Positions 58,461 through 64,000 of a DNA stretch of 64,000 nucleotides are shown here, piece by piece. The stretch is taken from assembly GCA_045536305.1 (NCBI GenBank), contig JAZSNH010000089.1:1-64000 (forward strand), written 5' to 3'. Both the position numbers and the translations under genes were made by a program. Origin of the DNA: JAISGQ01 sp045536305. GTDB lineage: Bacteria; Bacillota; Clostridia; Oscillospirales; Acutalibacteraceae. Below the pieces are notes generated by a model. That model was not told the origin of the DNA. It was given only the letters and a program-made list of their open reading frames with translations, and ran no database searches. How positions within the stretch are numbered: the stretch's first letter is position 1; every line of letters begins with the position of its first letter.

Positions 58461-59150
58461 ATGGCAGATAATAAGCACGAGGGTCATAGAGAACGATTAA
58501 AAAACAGATTCGAAAAAGATGGACTTAGCAAGTTTGAACCGCACAATGCCTTGGAGCTTGCGCTTTTCTATGCTGTACCTCGTAAAGATACAAATGAATT
58601 GGCTCATGATCTGATAAAACACTTTGGTTCTTTTTCTGAGGTTCTTGATGCGCCGATTCATGAGTTGGAGAAGGTAAAAGGTATAGGGCATAATACAGCG
58701 GTATTTATTTCTCTTATGAGAGAACTGCAGCGATATTATCAGATCCAAAAAACGACGGCAAATAAAATTGTTGGTCATGATGAAATAGTAAATTATGTTT
58801 TTAATACTCTTTCTCAGCTTACCGAGGAGCATGTCATGCTGCTTTGTGTGGATAATAAAATGAACATGATCAGTGCAGATATTCTTTGCGAAGGTTCTGT
58901 AAACAGCGCGGCATTAAGCACTCGTGCAGTTGTAAACTGTGCTTTGAAGCACAATGCGGTTGCTGTTATTCTTGCTCACAATCATCCGCGAGGTTATGCG
59001 TTGCCCTCAAGGGAAGACCTTCAGACTACAAAAACGATTAAAGATGCACTTGCAACGATTTCCGTTGCTCTTATTGATCATATAATCTGTTCGCCTTCGG
59101 ATAAGGTGTCATTGGCCTCAAGCGAACAGCTCGAATATCTTTTCAGATAA
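58461..59150 (+). CDS. radC: RadC/JAB-domain DNA repair-associated protein
   Basis: The start is ATG 58461 (MADNKHEGHRERLKNRFEKD) after AAGGAGAAG; a longer frame back to 58332 lies in the IS flank and is rejected. This 229-residue protein has an N-terminal UPF0758 helical part with HhH-like 'LEKVKGIGHNTAVFISLMRE' (about 70-90), and a C-terminal JAB/MPN+ metalloprotease-like domain with 'AVAVILAHNHPRGYALPSRED' (HxH...D zinc site). The biochemical role of RadC is unresolved despite its name. Its promoter region (58349-58460) was brought next to the IS; TATACT at 58417-58422 is a possible -10. Confidence 0.9.
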   Translation: MADNKHEGHRERLKNRFEKDGLSKFEPHNALELALFYAVPRKDTNELAHDLIKHFGSFSEVLDAPIHELEKVKGIGHNTAVFISLMRELQRYYQIQKTTANKIVGHDEIVNYVFNTLSQLTEEHVMLLCVDNKMNMISADILCEGSVNSAALSTRAVVNCALKHNAVAVILAHNHPRGYALPSREDLQTTKTIKDALATISVALIDHIICSPSDKVSLASSEQLEYLFR

Positions 59151-59171
59151 TTAGTAAAGAGGTGTTTTGTA

Positions 59172-61154
59172 ATGGCTGATTTTAAACTGCATTCAAAATA
59201 TAAACCTACAGGAGATCAGCCGCAGGCAATAGAACGTTTGGTTGATGGACTGAAAAAGGGATATCACGACCAGGCACTGCTCGGTGTAACGGGTTCGGGA
59301 AAAACCTTTACCATGGCGAATGTTATAGAAAAGATAAATAAACCGACACTTGTATTGGCGCACAACAAGGTTCTTGCCGCACAGCTTTGCAATGAATTTC
59401 GAGAGTTTTTTCCGGAAAATGCGGTTGAGTTTTTTGTGTCGTATTATGATTATTATCAGCCTGAATCATACGTTCCGACGACCGACACATATATCGAAAA
59501 GGACAGCAGTATTAACGATGAAATAGATAAGCTGAGACACTCCGCGACTTCTGCACTTTCCGAACGCAGAGATGTAATTATAGTTGCAAGTGTTTCATGC
59601 ATATATACCCTCGGAGACCCTATCGATTATCGTAATATGATTTTGTCCTTGCGAGTGGGAATGGAAAAAAGCAGGGACGAAGTGCTTCGGAAGCTTACAG
59701 AGATTCAGTATGAGCGAGGCGATATTGACTTTTCCCGTAATAAATTCAGAGTGCGCGGAGATGTGGTTGAAATATATCCGTCTTATTCAACTGATACTGC
59801 AATCAGGATTGACTTTTGGGGAGATGAAATAGAACGCATTTGTGAAATAAATGTAGTTACGGGAGAAATAAAGGGCTTGCGGTCTCATATAGCTGTTTAT
59901 CCTGCATCACACTATATAGTGCCTAGAGAAAAGATGGTTCATGCTATCTCGGAAATAGAACAGGAGATGTATGACAGAGTAGCATGGTTTAAGGAAAATG
60001 AAATGCTGGTTGAGGCACAAAGGATCCAGCAGAGAACAACATACGATATGGAAATGCTTAATGAAATAGGCTTCTGTTCGGGAATAGAAAATTATTCACG
60101 AGTCTTATCGGGCAGAGAACCCGGCAGTCAGCCGTTTACGCTGCTTGACTATTTTCCCGACGATTTTCTTATGTTTGTCGATGAATCACATGTTACAATC
60201 CCGCAGGTGCGTGCAATGCTCAACGGTGACAGAGCGCGAAAGAAAAACCTTATTGATTACGGATTCAGACTTCCGTCTGCCTATGACAACAGACCGCTCG
60301 GCTTCGATGAGTTTTACGATCATATAAATCAGGTTATATACGTAAGTGCGACCCCTGCCGAATTTGAAAGAAGCAAGAGTGAGCAGGTCGTTGAGCAGGT
60401 CATCAGACCGACAGGTCTGCTTGATCCCGAGGTTACAGTAAAACCTACGCAGGGACAGATCGATGATCTGATCTCGGAGATAAATGTGCGTGCCGATAAA
60501 AAGCAACGCACACTTGTAACAACGCTGACGAAGAAAATGGCGGAAGATCTTACCGCTTATATGGAAAGCCTTGGAATAAAGGTGCGTTATTTACACCATG
60601 ATATCGATACGGTTGAGCGCATGGAAATAATTCGTGATCTGCGGCTCGGTGAATTTGATGTTCTTGTCGGAATCAATCTTTTGAGAGAGGGTCTTGATAT
60701 TCCCGAGGTATCGCTTGTGGCTATACTTGACGCAGATAAGGAAGGCTTCCTCAGAAGCTCGACCTCACTTGTTCAGACTATCGGAAGAGCAGCAAGAAAC
60801 AGTGAGGGACATGTAATAATGTATGCCGACAGCGTAACGCCGTCAATGGAATATGCCTTGACTGAAACAGCCAGACGACGTGCTGTTCAAATGGAATACA
60901 ACAAAAAACACGGCATCGAACCTAAAACAATAGAAAAAAAGGTAGCGGATATAATTGAAATATCTATGCACGGTTATGATGACTCTGCTGATAAAAAAAC
61001 AAAAAAGCGCATGACAAAATCGGAGCGTGATCAGCTTGTGAAGGAGCTTACAAAGCAAATGAAGCAGGCGGCCAAGCTTCTTGATTTTGAGCTTGCGGCA
61101 CAGCTGAGAGACCAGATCAAGGTTCTCGAAAAGCAGACCACACCTAAACTTTGA
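59172..61154 (+). CDS. uvrB: Excinuclease ABC subunit B
   Basis: This 660-residue protein has helicase motif I 'LLGVTGSGKTFTMANVI', the beta-hairpin region 'VSYYDYYQPESYVP', 'DESHVTIPQVRAM' (DExH), 'LVGINLLREGLDIPEVSLVA', 'QTIGRAARNSEGHVIMYAD' (motif VI), and a C-terminal UVR motif 'LTKQMKQAAKLLDFELAAQL' that recruits UvrC. It verifies DNA damage after loading by UvrA. Followed by uvrA after 15 bases, an arrangement usual in Firmicutes. Length and motifs are complete. Confidence 0.98.
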   Translation: MADFKLHSKYKPTGDQPQAIERLVDGLKKGYHDQALLGVTGSGKTFTMANVIEKINKPTLVLAHNKVLAAQLCNEFREFFPENAVEFFVSYYDYYQPESYVPTTDTYIEKDSSINDEIDKLRHSATSALSERRDVIIVASVSCIYTLGDPIDYRNMILSLRVGMEKSRDEVLRKLTEIQYERGDIDFSRNKFRVRGDVVEIYPSYSTDTAIRIDFWGDEIERICEINVVTGEIKGLRSHIAVYPASHYIVPREKMVHAISEIEQEMYDRVAWFKENEMLVEAQRIQQRTTYDMEMLNEIGFCSGIENYSRVLSGREPGSQPFTLLDYFPDDFLMFVDESHVTIPQVRAMLNGDRARKKNLIDYGFRLPSAYDNRPLGFDEFYDHINQVIYVSATPAEFERSKSEQVVEQVIRPTGLLDPEVTVKPTQGQIDDLISEINVRADKKQRTLVTTLTKKMAEDLTAYMESLGIKVRYLHHDIDTVERMEIIRDLRLGEFDVLVGINLLREGLDIPEVSLVAILDADKEGFLRSSTSLVQTIGRAARNSEGHVIMYADSVTPSMEYALTETARRRAVQMEYNKKHGIEPKTIEKKVADIIEISMHGYDDSADKKTKKRMTKSERDQLVKELTKQMKQAAKLLDFELAAQLRDQIKVLEKQTTPKL

Positions 61155-61169
61155 TTCGGAGGAAATTCA

Positions 61170-63998
61170 GTGTCAAGTCAGAAAATCATTATTAAAGGCG
61201 CAAGGGCAAATAATTTAAAAAATATAAATGTTGAGATTCCGAGAGACAAGCTTGTTGTTTTTACAGGCTTGTCGGGATCAGGCAAAAGCTCACTTGCATT
61301 CGAAACGATTTATGCGGAAGGGCAGAGGAGATACGTCGAATCTCTTTCGTCCTATGCAAGAATGTTTTTGGGACAGATGGAAAAACCTGATGTTGATTCA
61401 ATCGATGGTCTGTCTCCTGCTATATCTATAGATCAAAAAACAACATCAAAAAATCCACGCTCTACAGTAGGAACGGTAACAGAGATATATGATTATATGA
61501 GGCTTCTTTATGCAAGAATAGGAATCCCTCATTGTCCTGTGTGCGGCAGAGAAATAAAGCAGCAGACTGTAGATCAGATAGTTGACAGCATTCTTTCACT
61601 GCCGGAGGGCGCAAAGCTTATGATTTTGGCTCCTGTGGTAAGAGGAAAAAAAGGTACTCAGCAAAAAGAGTTTGATGCTGCGAGAAAAAGCGGTTTTTCA
61701 CGAGTTCGTGTGGACGGTAATATATATGATCTTTCCGAAGAAATCGTGCTTGACAAGAATGTCAAGCATACTGTTGAAATAGTTGTTGACAGACTGGTGA
61801 TAAAGCCGGATATACGAAGCCGTGCTGCCGATTCCGTAGAAACAGCCTCTTCGTTGACAGGCGGTATGGTTATTGCATCAATCGTCGGAGGGGAAGAGGT
61901 AACATACTCCCAGAATTATGCATGTCCCGAGCATGGAGTCAGTGTTGAGGAATTGGCTCCGCGTATGTTTTCGTTTAATAATCCGTTCGGAGCCTGCCCC
62001 AAGTGTACCGGTTTAGGTGTATTTATGCGTGTTGACCCTGATCTGATCATTCCAAACAGAAGACTTTCCATCTCGAAAGGCGCAATCAAGGGAACAGGCT
62101 GGAAAGCTGAAGAAAACTCGTTGGCAATGATGTATTTTAAGGGTGTTGCAAAGGCATACGGATTTTCTGTTGATACACCAATAGAGAATCTTACCAAAGA
62201 ACAGGTTGATGTTCTTCTCTATGGAACCGGTAATAAAAAGTTGTCATTCGTTCGAAAAGACAGTTATGGAACAAGAACATTTGAAAGTGTGTTTGAGGGT
62301 GTTATTACAAATCTTGAACGAAGATATAAGGAAACCACCAGCTTGTGGAGCAAAGCTGATATTGAGGCTTTGATGAGCCCTGTGCCTTGCAAGGCCTGTA
62401 ACGGAAAAAGGCTTAAGGATGAATCTCTTGCTGTTACAGTAGGTGGAATAAATATTGCAGAGGCAACTGACAAATCTATAAGAGAGCTGATACAATTTTA
62501 TAAAAAACTGCAGCTTGATGAAAGAGAGCACATGATAGGTGACCAGATAATCAAAGAAATACTTGAACGTCTGTCCTTCCTTGAAAGTGTAGGGTTGGGA
62601 TATTTGACACTTTCAAGATCGGCAGGAACACTTTCGGGTGGTGAAAGCCAGAGAATACGTCTGGCAACGCAGATAGGGTCAAGCTTAATGGGTGTGCTGT
62701 ATATTCTTGACGAACCGAGTATAGGACTTCATCAGCGCGATAATGATAAGCTTCTGGCAACGCTTGAGAGATTGAGAGATCTTGGAAATACACTGATAGT
62801 GGTTGAACATGATGAGGATACGATACGTGCTGCGGATTATGTTGTAGATATCGGGCCGGGTGCAGGCATACACGGCGGTGAGGTTGTGTTCTCAGGCACT
62901 GTTGACAAGCTTATGAAGTGTAAAGGATCGCTGACCGGTCAGTTCCTTAACGGAAGCAGACGGATAGATATTCCTGAAAAAAGAAGGGAAGGAAACGGAA
63001 AATTTCTTAAAATAATAGGTGCTTCCGAAAATAATCTGAGAAATATAAATGTAAAGATTCCGCTCGGAACGATGACGTGTGTGACAGGAGTGTCGGGTTC
63101 GGGCAAAAGCTCTTTGGTAAATGAAATTTTGTATAACAGACTCCATTCAGATCTGAACGGAGCAAAACCTCACTGGGGTGCTCATGAGGATATAGAAGGA
63201 ATTGAACATCTTGATAAGATAATAGCTATCGATCAGGCTCCTATAGGCAGAACTCCGCGCTCAAACCCTGCAACCTATACAGGCGTGTTTACGGATATAA
63301 GAGACCTGTATTCGGCTACTCAGGAAGCGAAAATGCGCGGCTTCGGACCGGGAAGATTCTCATTCAACGTCAAGGGAGGCCGCTGTGAGGCCTGCGAGGG
63401 TGACGGAATACTGAAAATTGAAATGCATTTTCTTCCTGATATTTATGTACCATGCGAGGTGTGCAAGGGGACTCGATATAACAGGGAAACTCTTGAGGTC
63501 AAATACAAAGGAAAAAGCATTGCTGATGTACTTGATATGACAATTGAGGAAGGTCTGAATTTTTTTGCAAATCAACCCAAGATCGCACGTAAGCTTCAGA
63601 CACTTTATGATGTCGGTCTTGGATATGTTAAAATAGGACAGCCTGCGACAACTCTTTCCGGCGGCGAGGCACAAAGGGTAAAGCTTGCAACAGAGCTGTC
63701 AAAGCGTGCAACCGGCAAGACGATTTTCGTTCTTGATGAGCCTACAACAGGTTTGCATACGGCAGATGTTCAAAGACTGCTCAGTGTGCTTAATAAACTT
63801 ACAGAAAGCGGAAACACGGTTTTGATTATTGAGCACAACCTTGATGTTATTAAATGCTGTGATTATATTATAGACCTGGGTCCTGAAGGGGGAGATGAAG
63901 GCGGTCTTGTGGTTGCAGAGGGAACACCTGAGACAGTTGCACAATGCAAGGCTTCTTATACAGGTCAATATCTTGGTAAAATCTTGAATAAAGCTTAA
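61170..63998 (+). CDS. uvrA: Excinuclease ABC subunit A
   Basis: The start is GTG 61170 after CGGAGGAAA. This 942-residue protein has two ABC ATPase modules with Walker A 'GLSGSGKSSLAFETI' and 'GVSGSGKSSLVNEIL', signature motifs 'LSGGESQRIRLATQIG' and 'LSGGEAQRVKLATELS', and Walker B 'LYILDEPSIGLHQRD' and 'IFVLDEPTTGLHTAD'. Zinc modules are 'CPVCGREI', 'CPKCTGLGV..CKAC' and 'GGRCEACEGDG...CEVCKGTRY'. It scans DNA for lesions and loads UvrB. It is complete, ending three bases before the window's edge region. Confidence 0.98.
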   Translation: MSSQKIIIKGARANNLKNINVEIPRDKLVVFTGLSGSGKSSLAFETIYAEGQRRYVESLSSYARMFLGQMEKPDVDSIDGLSPAISIDQKTTSKNPRSTVGTVTEIYDYMRLLYARIGIPHCPVCGREIKQQTVDQIVDSILSLPEGAKLMILAPVVRGKKGTQQKEFDAARKSGFSRVRVDGNIYDLSEEIVLDKNVKHTVEIVVDRLVIKPDIRSRAADSVETASSLTGGMVIASIVGGEEVTYSQNYACPEHGVSVEELAPRMFSFNNPFGACPKCTGLGVFMRVDPDLIIPNRRLSISKGAIKGTGWKAEENSLAMMYFKGVAKAYGFSVDTPIENLTKEQVDVLLYGTGNKKLSFVRKDSYGTRTFESVFEGVITNLERRYKETTSLWSKADIEALMSPVPCKACNGKRLKDESLAVTVGGINIAEATDKSIRELIQFYKKLQLDEREHMIGDQIIKEILERLSFLESVGLGYLTLSRSAGTLSGGESQRIRLATQIGSSLMGVLYILDEPSIGLHQRDNDKLLATLERLRDLGNTLIVVEHDEDTIRAADYVVDIGPGAGIHGGEVVFSGTVDKLMKCKGSLTGQFLNGSRRIDIPEKRREGNGKFLKIIGASENNLRNINVKIPLGTMTCVTGVSGSGKSSLVNEILYNRLHSDLNGAKPHWGAHEDIEGIEHLDKIIAIDQAPIGRTPRSNPATYTGVFTDIRDLYSATQEAKMRGFGPGRFSFNVKGGRCEACEGDGILKIEMHFLPDIYVPCEVCKGTRYNRETLEVKYKGKSIADVLDMTIEEGLNFFANQPKIARKLQTLYDVGLGYVKIGQPATTLSGGEAQRVKLATELSKRATGKTIFVLDEPTTGLHTADVQRLLSVLNKLTESGNTVLIIEHNLDVIKCCDYIIDLGPEGGDEGGLVVAEGTPETVAQCKASYTGQYLGKILNKA

Positions 63999-64000
63999 AT

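Overview
The window looks like the chromosome of a low-to-mid GC Gram-positive anaerobe of the class Clostridia, most likely an Oscillospiraceae/Ruminococcaceae-type gut bacterium. The evidence is strong GGAGG ribosome binding sites, a Firmicutes cell-division cluster (yggS-sepF-ylmH-divIVA-ileS-lspA-rluD), the order miaB-ylbF/ymcA-(HAD)-mutS-mutL-miaA known from Bacillus, a transketolase split into two genes, an LCP cell-wall protein and an Rnf-like locus. The genus is inference only.

Bases 1-21726 are a damaged siphoprophage. Its late genes lie on the minus strand and read right to left: truncated minor capsid protein, small Cys protein, scaffold, major capsid with an added Ig-like domain, connectors and minor capsid proteins, major tail, tail chaperone pair, tape measure, distal tail, Gp37-like protein, baseplate proteins and a tail fibre that runs off the left edge. 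Terminase, portal and replication genes are missing, and the break falls at about 15160. To the right, a divergent promoter with four operators separates a Cro-like gene from a double-HTH LexA/CI-type repressor. Lysogeny-side cargo follows: two anchored surface proteins and a DUF4160/DUF2442 pair. Last comes a tyrosine integrase behind an apparent terminator/antiterminator leader. The right end is the 3' part of a tRNA-Arg(ACG) gene (attR), so the intact tRNA should lie at the left end, outside the window.

Between attR and the core genome (21.77-22.78 kb) sits a compact unit: a head-to-head array of tiny palindromes spaced by GATGATATRC motifs, whose last unit supplies a -35 box, then a four-helix-bundle (Avd/IVS-like) protein overlapping a small membrane protein. 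From 22.87 to 29.2 kb are a lipoprotein, ruvX/yqgF, a histidine phosphatase, an AEC transporter, two small membrane proteins, an LCP protein and a GHL10-type glycoside hydrolase. At 29.3-33.2 kb is a 1300-residue GGDEF/PAS/GGDEF/EAL protein.

At 33.4-37.7 kb, rpe is translationally coupled to a reduced Rnf-like locus (C-D-E-A, with no G or B). The encoded subunits have lost most cofactor-binding residues of canonical Rnf but keep the two ferredoxin motifs of RnfC. This is the most unusual system I found. From 37.8 to 57.0 kb come tRNA modification, mismatch repair, division and translation genes, ending with the split transketolase. An IS3-family element (57029-58320, 3-bp target duplication CAA) has landed in the loop of the transketolase terminator hairpin. 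radC, uvrB and uvrA complete the window.
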